In this document: piece after piece, positions 8,048 through 15,022 of the stretch
How positions within the stretch are numbered: the stretch's first letter is position 1
Layout: the number at the start of each line of letters is the position of its first letter
From: Phycisphaerae bacterium
Lineage (GTDB): Bacteria > Planctomycetota > Phycisphaerae > Phycisphaerales > SM1A02
DNA length: 19,345 nucleotides
Assembly: GCA_016873355.1 (NCBI GenBank)
Contig: VGXK01000006.1
Location: 1-19,345, forward strand
Direction: 5' to 3'
The notes under the pieces: model-generated
What the model saw: only the letters and a program-made list of their open reading frames with translations
Databases searched by the model: none
Told to the model about the DNA's origin: nothing
Made by a program: the position numbers and the translations under genes

Positions 8048-8964
8048 AGTCGTTCGCGTCCATCGGAATGCTTGCGTGCGCGCTGCTGCTGCAGGGAGCG
8101 TGCTCGTCGCCGGGCAAGACCTACGACACGCCGGCCGAGGCCGCCGATGCCCTGGTCGGCGCCGTCACGCCGATCGACGAGCAGAACGTGCGCACCGTGC
8201 TCGGTTCGAACGGACTCAAGGTGCTTCGCGAAGGCGATCCCGCCGACGCCGAGGAGAACGCCGCGAGATTCCGCGAGGCGTTCCAGGCAAGGCATGCGTT
8301 CGTCGAGAACGAGAACGGCTCGATGACGCTCGAGGTGGGCGGCGACGCGTGGCCGTTCCCGATTCCGCTCGTCAAGTCCGGCACGGGATGGCGTTGGGAC
8401 ACGGACGCGGGCGAGGAGGAGATCCTCACGCGTCGCATCGGTCGCAACGAACTCGACGCGATTCAATCGTGCCTGGCCGTCATCGACGCGCAGCGCGAGT
8501 ACGCCGCGAGCGGCGCGGGGGGAACGCAGGGCATCTACGCCGATCGATTCGTCAGCTCGGAAGGAATGCGCAACGGCCTCTACTGGCCGACCGGGCCGGG
8601 CGAGGCGCCGAGTCCGCTCGGACCCACGCTGGCGGACGCGACGCCGGAAGTGCTGGCCGCGGCGGCGAAGGGCCGGGGCCCGCGCTCGTTCCACGGCTAT
8701 CGCTTCCGAATGCTCCGCAGCCAGGGCGCGATGGCGCCCGGCGGCGCCATGAACTACGAGAAGGACGGCCACCTCACCGGCGGCTTTGCCGTCGTGGCGT
8801 GGCCTGCCGAGTACGGACGCACCGGCATCATGACCTTCATGACCAGCAACTCGGGCGTCGTGTTCGAGCGCGACCTCGGTTCGGGAACCGAAGGGACCGC
8901 GATGCGCATGCGCACGTTCGATCCGACGAAGGAATGGCTCGTCGTTCCGCTCGATCAGGAGTGA
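8044..8964 (+). CDS. DUF2950 family envelope protein, probable lipoprotein
   Basis: The protein has 306 residues. It begins with a short export signal ending in LLLQGACSS; Cys20 is probably lipidated, although the -3 residue (Gln) is not ideal for a lipobox. The body matches DUF2950: FxTPxEAADALVGAV, a W-P-F-P-I-P-L-V motif followed by WRWDTDAGEEEILTRRIGRNELDAI, AQREYA, FHGYRFRML, and a C-terminal MTFMTSNSGVVFERDLG. This protein family is exported and uncharacterised. The ATGA overlap with the DUF3300 gene shows coupled translation and supports a shared function. The typical pairing of DUF3300 and DUF2950 in other genomes is from family knowledge, not tested here. Confidence 0.92.
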   Translation: MKSFASIGMLACALLLQGACSSPGKTYDTPAEAADALVGAVTPIDEQNVRTVLGSNGLKVLREGDPADAEENAARFREAFQARHAFVENENGSMTLEVGGDAWPFPIPLVKSGTGWRWDTDAGEEEILTRRIGRNELDAIQSCLAVIDAQREYAASGAGGTQGIYADRFVSSEGMRNGLYWPTGPGEAPSPLGPTLADATPEVLAAAAKGRGPRSFHGYRFRMLRSQGAMAPGGAMNYEKDGHLTGGFAVVAWPAEYGRTGIMTFMTSNSGVVFERDLGSGTEGTAMRMRTFDPTKEWLVVPLDQE

Positions 8965-8968
8965 CGAG

Positions 8969-9514
8969 GTGATCGTGAAGGTCGATCGCGACGCGCTGCA
9001 ACGCGCGTTCGAGGCACTGCGCGCGTCGCCGGCGTTCGCCGAGAGCGCGGCGGTGGTGGCCAGGGGCGGCGATCCGGTGGAGATGCTCCAGGCGATGAGC
9101 CTGCGCCCCGAGCTGCTGAAGGCGTTCGGCGGCTTGAGCGAGGCGATCTATCCCGGCGGGCTCGTCGAGCGTTCGGTGAAGGAGTTCATCATTCTCGACG
9201 TCTCGCGGCGGAACCGCTGCCAGTTCTGCGAGTCGTCGCACCTGGCCATGTGCCGCATGATCGGCATCACGGAGCCCGAGCGCAAGCTCGACACGCTCGA
9301 GGGACTCTCGAGTCGCGAGCGCCTGGCGGTGCTCTATGCGCGGTCGGTGACGACGAACTCGAACGCCGTGCCGGAATCGCTGACCAGGGAATTGCGCGAC
9401 GCGTTCACCGACGCGGAACTGGTGGAGATCACCGCGATGATCGGCCTCATCTCCATGCTCAACATGTTCAACAACGCCCTCGGCGTTCGCTACCGCGACG
9501 ACTACGGGGCGTGA
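8969..9514 (+). CDS. AhpD-like / carboxymuconolactone decarboxylase family protein
   Basis: The protein has 181 residues, with a GTG start at 8969 and AGGAG at 8957-8961 seven bases upstream. The core holds CQFCESSH with Cys84, Cys87 and His91, the CxxC-x3-H arrangement of the AhpD/CMD redox family; these cysteines usually act in peroxidase-linked thiol chemistry. The preceding segment LVERSVKEFIILDVSRRNRC and the following helix with MIGLISMLNMFNNALG are also typical. The substrate is unknown. It lies 4 bases after the DUF2950 gene and so belongs to the same operon; no signal peptide is seen, so it is cytoplasmic while its partners are exported. Confidence 0.9.
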   Translation: MIVKVDRDALQRAFEALRASPAFAESAAVVARGGDPVEMLQAMSLRPELLKAFGGLSEAIYPGGLVERSVKEFIILDVSRRNRCQFCESSHLAMCRMIGITEPERKLDTLEGLSSRERLAVLYARSVTTNSNAVPESLTRELRDAFTDAELVEITAMIGLISMLNMFNNALGVRYRDDYGA

Positions 9515-9539
9515 GGTCGACGCCGCGCGAGCGCCGACC
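9515..9539. terminator. Hairpin between convergent genes, candidate bidirectional terminator
   Basis: Directly after the CMD stop, GGTCG (9515-9519) pairs with CGACC (9535-9539) and CGC (9521-9523) with GCG (9531-9533), with one A/C mismatch and a 7-base loop. It lies in the 40-base gap between converging stops. No T-tract is present, so the role is inferred from position. Confidence 0.35.
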
Positions 9540-9554
9540 CCGTGCGCGGCGGGT

Positions 9555-10016
9555 CTATGGCGTCGGCACGAGGTTCGGTCCGGCGAAGGACCAACCCTTC
9601 GCGGCGTCCACCGGGTTGATCAGGTCGTCGGCGACGCAGTAGCCCACCGTGACGAGCTTGCCGAGCTCGGCCGGCGCGATCGGTCCGTCGACCACCGGAA
9701 TCGCGGTGGCCGGAAAGAACTGGTTGTAGCGCACCACGAGCGTGAGCAGCTGGCGCCCGCGCGCCTGCGCCGCCTCGAGCCGGGAGTCGGTCATCGCCGA
9801 GATCACGCGCGGCACCGCGAGCGCCGCAACGATCGACAGGATGACGACGACGATGAGCACCTCGATCAGCGTGAACGCACGGCGCGACGAACCGCGCCCA
9901 TCGCGCCGGAATCGGCGCGCATCGCGCAGGCAGCCGCGCTCGCCGCAGCGAATCCCGCGCGCGGGTCCACGCGGCGCCGCCGACGCATGCGGATCGCTCG
10001 AAACCTCGGGAAGCAT
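9555..10016 (-). CDS. Type IV pilin-like / type II secretion pseudopilin
   Basis: The protein has 153 residues. The prepilin signal is RRAFTLIEVLIVVVILSIVA at residues 45-64: a basic leader, then FTLIE with Glu at +5 and a long hydrophobic helix. Cleavage by a prepilin peptidase should fall at A47/F48; Ala in place of the usual Gly at -1 is tolerated in this group. The mature part is only about 106 residues. The C-terminal domain is short (helix, then a DDLINPVDAAKGWSF segment) and lacks clear GspG calcium-site residues. The leader of about 46 residues is unusually long and Arg-rich, and no other ATG is available. No pilus or secretion genes are adjacent, so it is an orphan. No strong ribosome site precedes the ATG. 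Confidence 0.78.
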   Translation of the reverse strand: MLPEVSSDPHASAAPRGPARGIRCGERGCLRDARRFRRDGRGSSRRAFTLIEVLIVVVILSIVAALAVPRVISAMTDSRLEAAQARGRQLLTLVVRYNQFFPATAIPVVDGPIAPAELGKLVTVGYCVADDLINPVDAAKGWSFAGPNLVPTP

Positions 10017-10173
10017 CGATCAAGAGCATCGGTTCGCGCCCGAACGCGCTTGGGAGCGACCCGCCACATTGCCGGTCGGTCCGATTGTGCCGTCCGTGCG
10101 AGCGCTCCGCCGTTGCATCGAAGCCCGGACTCGGGCAGACTCTGCGCCCGGGAGCCACGCAGGGAGGCACGCC
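10017..10173. promoter_or_regulatory. Divergent intergenic region, promoters not resolved
   Basis: This 157-base gap separates the pseudopilin and the YgaP-like rhodanese, which run apart, so both promoters should lie here. I find no convincing -35/-10 pair and no clear operator palindrome. The only firm element is GGAGG at 10163-10167, the ribosome site of the rhodanese gene. Confidence 0.3.
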
Positions 10174-10797
10174 ATGACTTCACCCTCGGATTCGCCGGCA
10201 ATTCCCGAACTCGACGCGGCGATGCTCTCGGAACGGCTGGGCCGCGGCGAGGCCCGGCTCGTCGACGTTCGCGAAGCGGACGAACACGCACGCGAGCGGA
10301 TTCCCGGATCCACGCTGCGGCCGCTCTCCCGATTCGCCGCGGCCGAACTCGTGGCGGACGCACGGAGCGGAATCACGGTCGTGCTTCATTGCCGAAGCGG
10401 TCGGCGCAGCGCCGACGCGGTGCGCACGCTGATCGCCGCCGGCGCGCCGCCGGATCGCGTGCGGAGCCTGACCGGCGGCATCGAGGCGTGGAAGTCGAAG
10501 GGCCTTCCGGTCGAACTCGACACGCGCGTGTCCCGGATCAGCGTGATGCGCCAGGTGCAGTTGACCGTGGGCACGCTCGTGCTCGCCGGGGCGCTCGCGG
10601 CGTGGCTCGTGCACCCGGCGTTCCTGATCGTGCCGGCATTCTTCGGCGCGGGGCTGATGTTCGCGGGCGCCAGCGGCACCTGCGGCATGGCGCTCGCGCT
10701 CGAGCGCATGCCGTGGAACCGGGCGGCTCGCGCGTCGTCGGCGACCGGCTCGAACCGCGCATCGGCGTCGACGAGCGCCGCGGCGTCGGCCGGCTGA
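10174..10797 (+). CDS. ygaP: YgaP-like membrane rhodanese (sulfurtransferase) with DUF2892 domain
   Basis: The protein has 207 residues from ATG 10174, with GGAGG 6 bases upstream; the longer upstream frame has no support. Residues about 10-115 are a single rhodanese domain: LVDVREADEHARERIPGS, then the active loop LHCRSGRRS with nucleophile Cys73, and GGIEAWKSKGLPV. Residues about 123-190 form a two-helix membrane domain (DUF2892) ending FAGASGTCGMALALERMPWNR. This layout and wording closely follow E. coli YgaP, including a second conserved cysteine in the membrane part (Cys170 here). YgaP transfers sulfane sulfur from thiosulfate to acceptors at the inner membrane. A tail of about 23 Ser/Ala-rich residues is extra. 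It is probably the first gene of a three-gene plus-strand set with pcm 25 bases downstream. Confidence 0.9.
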   Translation: MTSPSDSPAIPELDAAMLSERLGRGEARLVDVREADEHARERIPGSTLRPLSRFAAAELVADARSGITVVLHCRSGRRSADAVRTLIAAGAPPDRVRSLTGGIEAWKSKGLPVELDTRVSRISVMRQVQLTVGTLVLAGALAAWLVHPAFLIVPAFFGAGLMFAGASGTCGMALALERMPWNRAARASSATGSNRASASTSAAASAG

Positions 10798-10822
10798 CGC
10801 GCGGATCGGCGCGGTCCCCGCC

Positions 10823-11497
10823 ATGGACGCCGCACGCGAGCGCCTTCGAATGGTCGAGACGCAGATCGCGTCGCGCGGCGTTCGCGACGAGCGCGTGCTC
10901 CAGGCCATGCGGAGCGTTCCGCGCGAGCAGTTCGTGCCGGCCGCGCTTCGCGCCCAGGCCTTCGACGACCACGCGCTGCCGATCGACGCGGGCCAGACGA
11001 TCTCGCAGCCGTTCGTGGTGGCGCTCATGCTCGAAGCGGCGGCGATCTCGCCCGGCGACGCGGTGCTCGAAGTGGGCACGGGCTCCGGATACGCCACCGC
11101 CCTGCTCTCGCAGCTGGCGGCCCGCGTCGTGGCGATCGAACGGCACGAGAGCCTGGCCCTCGCCGCGCGCGAGCGACTCGAGCGGCTCGGCGCGTCGAAC
11201 GCTCGCGTGGTGCACGGCGACGGCACGCTCGGCTGCCCGGAGCTGGCGCCATTCGACGCGATCATCGTGTCCGCGGGCGGCCCGGAGATTCCAGGGCCGT
11301 TGCGCGAGCAGTTGGCGATCGGCGGCCGACTCGTGATTCCCATCGGCGAGTCGCGCGAGCGCCAGCGCCTGCTGCTCATCCGGCGCGTCGACGAGCGAAG
11401 GTGGAACACGACGGATCTCGGTCCCGTGCAGTTCGTGCCGCTTCTCCCGGGCGCCGCCGAGCGTCCGCGCGGGGTGGACGAGTTCGGCCGAGGCTGA
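10823..11497 (+). CDS. pcm: Protein-L-isoaspartate O-methyltransferase
   Basis: The protein has 224 residues, the usual family length. It methylates abnormal L-isoaspartyl residues with S-adenosylmethionine to start repair of aged proteins in the cytoplasm. Visible family features are MVETQIASRGVRDERVLQAM, VPREQFVP, the substrate-side QTISQPFVVALM motif, the methyltransferase motif VLEVGTGSGYATALL, the acidic end of the next strand in VVAIERHESLA, HGDGTLG, and the PCMT signature GGRLVIPIG. The ATG at 10823 lacks a good ribosome site; ATG 10850 (MVETQ) is a possible alternative start. It follows the rhodanese by 25 bases. Confidence 0.95.
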   Translation: MDAARERLRMVETQIASRGVRDERVLQAMRSVPREQFVPAALRAQAFDDHALPIDAGQTISQPFVVALMLEAAAISPGDAVLEVGTGSGYATALLSQLAARVVAIERHESLALAARERLERLGASNARVVHGDGTLGCPELAPFDAIIVSAGGPEIPGPLREQLAIGGRLVIPIGESRERQRLLLIRRVDERRWNTTDLGPVQFVPLLPGAAERPRGVDEFGRG

Positions 11498-11509
11498 TCG
11501 GGGCGCCGC

Positions 11510-11515
11510 TACGAT
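11510..11515 (+). promoter_or_regulatory. Possible -10 box upstream of the DUF1572 gene
   Basis: TACGAT matches 4 of 6 sigma-70 -10 positions and lies 19 bases before the ATG at 11535, in the 37-base gap after pcm. There is no clear -35. It may give the last gene its own promoter. Confidence 0.2.
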
Positions 11516-11534
11516 CCGCGGCACGGCGGAACCC

Positions 11535-12143
11535 ATGAGTGCGGACCGCACCGTCATCGAAGGCTTCGAACGCGAGTACGCGTCGGTGCGGATCGGCTGC
11601 GAACGCGCCGTCACGCAGCTCGACGCGTCTCAGCTCCGCCGAGCGCTCGATCCCGAGACGAATTCGGCGGCCGTGATCATGAAGCACATGGCGGGCAATC
11701 TGCGATCGCGCTTCACGAACTTCCTGGAGGAGGACGGCGAGAAGCCCTGGCGCGGGCGGGACGCGGAGTTCGTCGACGACTTCCCCGCCGGCGACGCGGG
11801 GCGTGCGGCGGTGCTGACGCTCTGGAACGACGGCTGGCAGGTGCTCGCCGACGCGTTGGCGCGGCTCACCGACGACGATCTGCCTCGCACCGTCCGCATT
11901 CGCGGCGAGCCGCACACGGTCGTCCGCGCGCTGGCGCGGTCACTGGCGCATGCCGCCTACCACCAGGGGCAGATCGTGCTGATCGCGCGCACGCTGGCGG
12001 GGCCCGAGCACTGGAAGACGCTCACGATCGCCCGCGGCAAGTCCGACGAGCACAACCGCTCGATGGGCTACGACCCGGCCGCGCCGCGCGGCGGCGCGGC
12101 GCCCGGAGCACGCGGCGGCGCCGCGTCATCGCCGAGCGGCTGA
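11535..12143 (+). CDS. DUF1572 / DinB-like superfamily protein
   Basis: The protein has 202 residues and is predicted to be a four-helix bundle. His51 (IMKHMAGN), His139 and His143 (LAHAAYHQGQI) form the three-histidine metal triad of the DinB/YfiT superfamily, and the HMAGNLRSRFTNFL...DGEKPWRGRDAEF segment is typical of DUF1572. Relatives include metal-dependent thiol transferases, but this subgroup is uncharacterised. Folded sequence ends near residue 178 (NRSMGYDP); the last 24 residues are Pro/Ala/Gly/Arg-rich and are encoded in the region that overlaps the 3' end of glgX on the other strand. The ribosome site is weak (GGCGGAA). Confidence 0.88.
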   Translation: MSADRTVIEGFEREYASVRIGCERAVTQLDASQLRRALDPETNSAAVIMKHMAGNLRSRFTNFLEEDGEKPWRGRDAEFVDDFPAGDAGRAAVLTLWNDGWQVLADALARLTDDDLPRTVRIRGEPHTVVRALARSLAHAAYHQGQIVLIARTLAGPEHWKTLTIARGKSDEHNRSMGYDPAAPRGGAAPGARGGAASSPSG

Positions 12144-14209
12144 AGCAGCGCGACCACGGAACGGGACTGCACTCGATAGGTGGAGCCGGGGACCGGCTCC
12201 GCATCGGTCCAGCGCACGACGTCGCGCGGCGAGTCGAGCGCCGTGTCGATCCATCGTCGCCACGGCGTCGGCGGCGCCGCCGTACGCGGCAGCTCGAAGT
12301 CGTGATCGTCCCAGTGCGCGTTCAGCATGAGATGAAGGCGGAGACCGTCGCGCGGCAGCTCGAGCTCGAGCGCGATGCAATGCGAGTGATCGCTCCAATC
12401 CGGTTCGCCGAGCCGCACGCCGTGCCAGGACTTCGTGGCGTGTTCGATGAGTTCGTTCAGCGTGAGGCGTCGACCGTGATCGGCGAGGTCGCGCCGCAGC
12501 CGCCGCTCCAGCACGAGCGTGACGAACCGATGCACGTCGGCGTGACGCTCGACGAGCGACCAGTCGAACCAGCTCGTCTCGTCGTCGTGGCAGTACGCGT
12601 TGTTGTTGCCTCGCTGCGTGCGGCGCACCTCGTCGCCCATGACGAACATGGGCACGCCGAGTGAAAGCAGCGTCACGGCGAGGAAGTTCTTGACCTGTCG
12701 ATTGCGCAAGCGCTCGATCGCGGGATCGTCGCTCGGCCCCTCGGCGCCGCAGTTCCAGCTTCGGTTGTCGTCTCCACCGTCGCGATTGCCTTCCCCGTTC
12801 GCCTCGTTGTGCTTGCGGTCGTAGCTGACGAGATCGTTCAGCGTGAATCCGTCGTGGCAGGTGACGAAGTTCACGCTCTGCTCGGCCTCGCGCTGCTTGT
12901 GCCCGTAGACGCCGGGACTGCCGACGAGCCGATCGGCGAACCGCTGCAGCGATCCGGGCGCAGCGCGCAGGAAGTCGCGCACGTCGTCGCGGAACCGGCC
13001 GTTCCACTCGCGCCAGCTGTCGCCCACGAAGCTGCCCACCTGGAAGAGCCCCGCCGCGTCCCACGCCTCCGCGATGAGCTTGGTGCCCGCGAGCACCGGA
13101 TCCGATTCGATGTCCCAGAGAATCGGCGGACTCGGCATCGGCGCGCCGGACGAATCGCGAGAGAGGATCGACGCCAGGTCGAAGCGGAATCCGTCGACAT
13201 GCATCGTCTCCACCCAGTAGCGGAGGCTGTCCACGATCATGCGCCGCACCACCGCGTGGTTCGCGTTCAGCGTGTTCCCCGTGCCGCTGTAGTTGGCATA
13301 CCGCGAGCGATCGGGTTCGAGCAGGTAGTACGCGCGGTTGTCGAGGCCGCGGAAGCACATGGTCGGGCCGCGATCGTCGCCTTCGGCGGTGTGGTTGTAG
13401 ACCACGTCGAGGATCACCTCGATGCCCGCGCGATGAAGCGCCTTCACCAGGTCGCGAAACTCGTCGACGGCGCCGAGCGGCGAGCCGGTCGCCGAATACG
13501 CCAGGTGCGGCGAGAAGAACGACACCGGGGCGTAGCCCCAGTAGTTCACGCGCCCCGGCGGCGCGTCCTGCGGATCGAACTGGAAGACGGGAAGCAGCTC
13601 CACCGCCGTGATGTTCAGCGCCTTCAGGTACGGAATCTTCTCGATCAGTCCCGCGTAGGTGCCTCGCTTCGGCTCCGCCACGCCCGAGCTCGCGTGGCGC
13701 GTGAATCCGCGCACGTGCATCTCATAGATGATCGTGCGCGAGGGCGGGCGTCGCAGCGGCGCGTCGCCCTCCCAGTCGTAGCGCGTCGTGTCGACCACGA
13801 CGCTCTTCATCGCCGTGCTCGCGTCGCCGCCGGGCGCATGGCACGCGGCGCGCGAGTAGCCCTTCGGCACCGCCACCGCGCGGCCGTAGGGATCGAGCAG
13901 CACCCTCGCCGAATCGAAGCGGAGTCCGTTTCGAGGATCCGCCGCGCCGTGCACGCGGTAGCCGTAGATCTGCCCCGCGCGCAGGCCCGGCACGAACGCG
14001 TGCCAGTAGTGGTACGAGCGCCCCGCAACCGGGTCGATCGGGATCACGCGCGCGGGCTTCGCGTCGTCGTCGCGATCGAAGAGCAGGAGCTCGACGGCGC
14101 CCGCGTCGCGCGAGTAGACGCAGAAGTTCACGCCGCCGTCGAGCGGCGTCGCGCCGATCGGTGCGCTCGACGATGCCGGCGCCAAGTCTCCGTCCGCGCG
14201 TGCCGTCAA
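12068..14209 (-). CDS. glgX: Glycogen debranching enzyme, GlgX/isoamylase type (GH13)
   Basis: About 713 residues. It hydrolyses alpha-1,6 branches of glycogen or limit dextrins in the cytoplasm. An N-terminal CBM48-like domain starts with PIGATPLDGGVNFCVYSRDA; the GH13 barrel follows with region I VILDVVYNHTAEG, nucleophile Asp344 in GFRFDLAS, acid/base Glu381 in LIAEAWD, and the third carboxylate Asp453 in TCHDGFTLND. A GNNNAYCHDDETSWFDW stretch typical of GlgX/isoamylase is present. The start is uncertain: there is no ATG near the conserved N-terminus, and TTG at 14209-14207 overlaps the previous stop as TTGA, so I chose it; the frame is open for another 66 codons inside the upstream gene. 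It is the third gene of an operon with a GH63 enzyme. The C-terminal 25 residues are Ala/Pro/Gly-rich and overlap the DUF1572 gene. Confidence 0.92.
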   Translation of the reverse strand: MTARADGDLAPASSSAPIGATPLDGGVNFCVYSRDAGAVELLLFDRDDDAKPARVIPIDPVAGRSYHYWHAFVPGLRAGQIYGYRVHGAADPRNGLRFDSARVLLDPYGRAVAVPKGYSRAACHAPGGDASTAMKSVVVDTTRYDWEGDAPLRRPPSRTIIYEMHVRGFTRHASSGVAEPKRGTYAGLIEKIPYLKALNITAVELLPVFQFDPQDAPPGRVNYWGYAPVSFFSPHLAYSATGSPLGAVDEFRDLVKALHRAGIEVILDVVYNHTAEGDDRGPTMCFRGLDNRAYYLLEPDRSRYANYSGTGNTLNANHAVVRRMIVDSLRYWVETMHVDGFRFDLASILSRDSSGAPMPSPPILWDIESDPVLAGTKLIAEAWDAAGLFQVGSFVGDSWREWNGRFRDDVRDFLRAAPGSLQRFADRLVGSPGVYGHKQREAEQSVNFVTCHDGFTLNDLVSYDRKHNEANGEGNRDGGDDNRSWNCGAEGPSDDPAIERLRNRQVKNFLAVTLLSLGVPMFVMGDEVRRTQRGNNNAYCHDDETSWFDWSLVERHADVHRFVTLVLERRLRRDLADHGRRLTLNELIEHATKSWHGVRLGEPDWSDHSHCIALELELPRDGLRLHLMLNAHWDDHDFELPRTAAPPTPWRRWIDTALDSPRDVVRWTDAEPVPGSTYRVQSRSVVALLQPLGDDAAPPRAPGAAPPRGAAGS
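12078..12100. terminator. Perfect 10-bp GC stem-loop within overlapping gene ends
   Basis: GCCGCGCCGC (12078-12087) is exactly complementary to GCGGCGCGGC (12091-12100), with a 3-base loop. It lies inside the coding tails of both DUF1572 (plus) and glgX (minus). Such a stem would stall polymerase in either direction, but no T-run follows; the function is inferred. Confidence 0.4.
12110..12126. terminator. Second perfect GC stem-loop within overlapping gene ends
   Basis: ACGCGGC (12110-12116) pairs with GCCGCGT (12120-12126) around a 3-base loop. It sits 9 bases after the first hairpin and before the DUF1572 stop at 12141-12143. The pair looks like a tandem stop or mRNA 3'-end protection structure shared by both strands. 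Confidence 0.35.
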
Positions 14210-14976
14210 GGTCGCGTCATGTCCTGGTGCAGCGCCTTCAGCGGCCCATCGTTGAGGCGAAGCAGTCCCATTCGCGGATAGTCGAGGTCGATGGTCGTCC
14301 AGAGGGCCGCCGCCACCACGAACGCGACCGACATCGTCAGCAGCATTCGGCGCGATTTCCCGACTCCGCAGCCGTAGCCGATCACGCCGAGCGCCAGCAT
14401 CGAGCACGCGATGAGCAGTCCCATGATCGTGGGGGGAAGATGCTTCCGCCCGGCGGCCAATCGCGTGGCGTGCAGGTCGATCACCTCGTTCACGGGACCA
14501 AGCACGACCACGATGGAGTCGGGGCGGTCGTTCACCCCGTCCACGGCGGCCCTCCAGATCCGCGCCTGCTGCGCCGAAACGAGCCGATGGTCGTCGTCGG
14601 TCATTCCCATCCGAAGGCGCGCGGTGATCTCGAGACGGGCGCCCAGATAGTCGCGGAGCGCGCTCTGCAGCTCGGTGCGGCGCTCTGCCGGCAGCAGATC
14701 GGCGCGCAGATACGCCGTGCCGAGCGCGTTCGCCTCCTCCACGATGAGATCCTGCCGCTCAAGGAAGCGTGAGCCTGCGGCGGCGAAGCTGAAGCCGAGC
14801 AGCAGGCCGAGCAGTCCGAGCAGCGCGCCCTGGATGGCGCCGATCTGCCCCGCCAAGGCCGCCGCACCCGACGCCGCCTGCCACCGGCCGATGCGAAAGC
14901 CGATCTCGCCGAAGAGCGTGAGAACGGCGAGCAGGAGCACTCCGAGTCCAATGGCCCAACCTACATCTGCGCCCAC
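14206..14976 (-). CDS. DUF4239-like four-helix membrane protein
   Basis: The protein has 256 residues from GTG 14976. Membrane helices lie at about 5-23, 48-67, 182-202 and 210-228, with a soluble helical segment between helices 2 and 3. The stretch LLGFSFAAAGSRFLERQDLIVEEANALGTAYLRADLLP is the hallmark of a widespread membrane family related to DUF4239 (bestrophin-like by fold suggestion); its function is unknown. It sits between two glycan hydrolases: 46 bases after the GH63 gene and overlapping the chosen glgX start as TTGA. Whether it is a channel, a sensor or an anchor for these enzymes cannot be told from sequence. The ribosome site is strong. Confidence 0.85.
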   Translation of the reverse strand: MGADVGWAIGLGVLLLAVLTLFGEIGFRIGRWQAASGAAALAGQIGAIQGALLGLLGLLLGFSFAAAGSRFLERQDLIVEEANALGTAYLRADLLPAERRTELQSALRDYLGARLEITARLRMGMTDDDHRLVSAQQARIWRAAVDGVNDRPDSIVVVLGPVNEVIDLHATRLAAGRKHLPPTIMGLLIACSMLALGVIGYGCGVGKSRRMLLTMSVAFVVAAALWTTIDLDYPRMGLLRLNDGPLKALHQDMTRP

Positions 14977-14982
14977 GATGAT

Positions 14983-14990
14983 CTCCTCCC
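14983..14990 (-). promoter_or_regulatory. Ribosome binding site GGGAGGAG selecting a GTG start
   Basis: GGGAGGAG lies 6 bases before GTG 14976. No nearby ATG is in frame at the conserved N-terminus, so the site supports the GTG. Confidence 0.7.
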
Positions 14991-15022
14991 TGCGAAACCC
15001 GCGTCGAACACCTGCATCTCGT

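Noticed and set aside
9987..11336. 449-codon frame on the plus strand
   Set aside because: It overlaps the rhodanese and pcm genes in a different frame; its Arg/Ala-rich translation has no motif, whereas the other frame encodes both families clearly.
12809..14281. 490-codon frame on the plus strand
   Set aside because: It lies antisense to glgX, where all catalytic motifs are on the minus strand.
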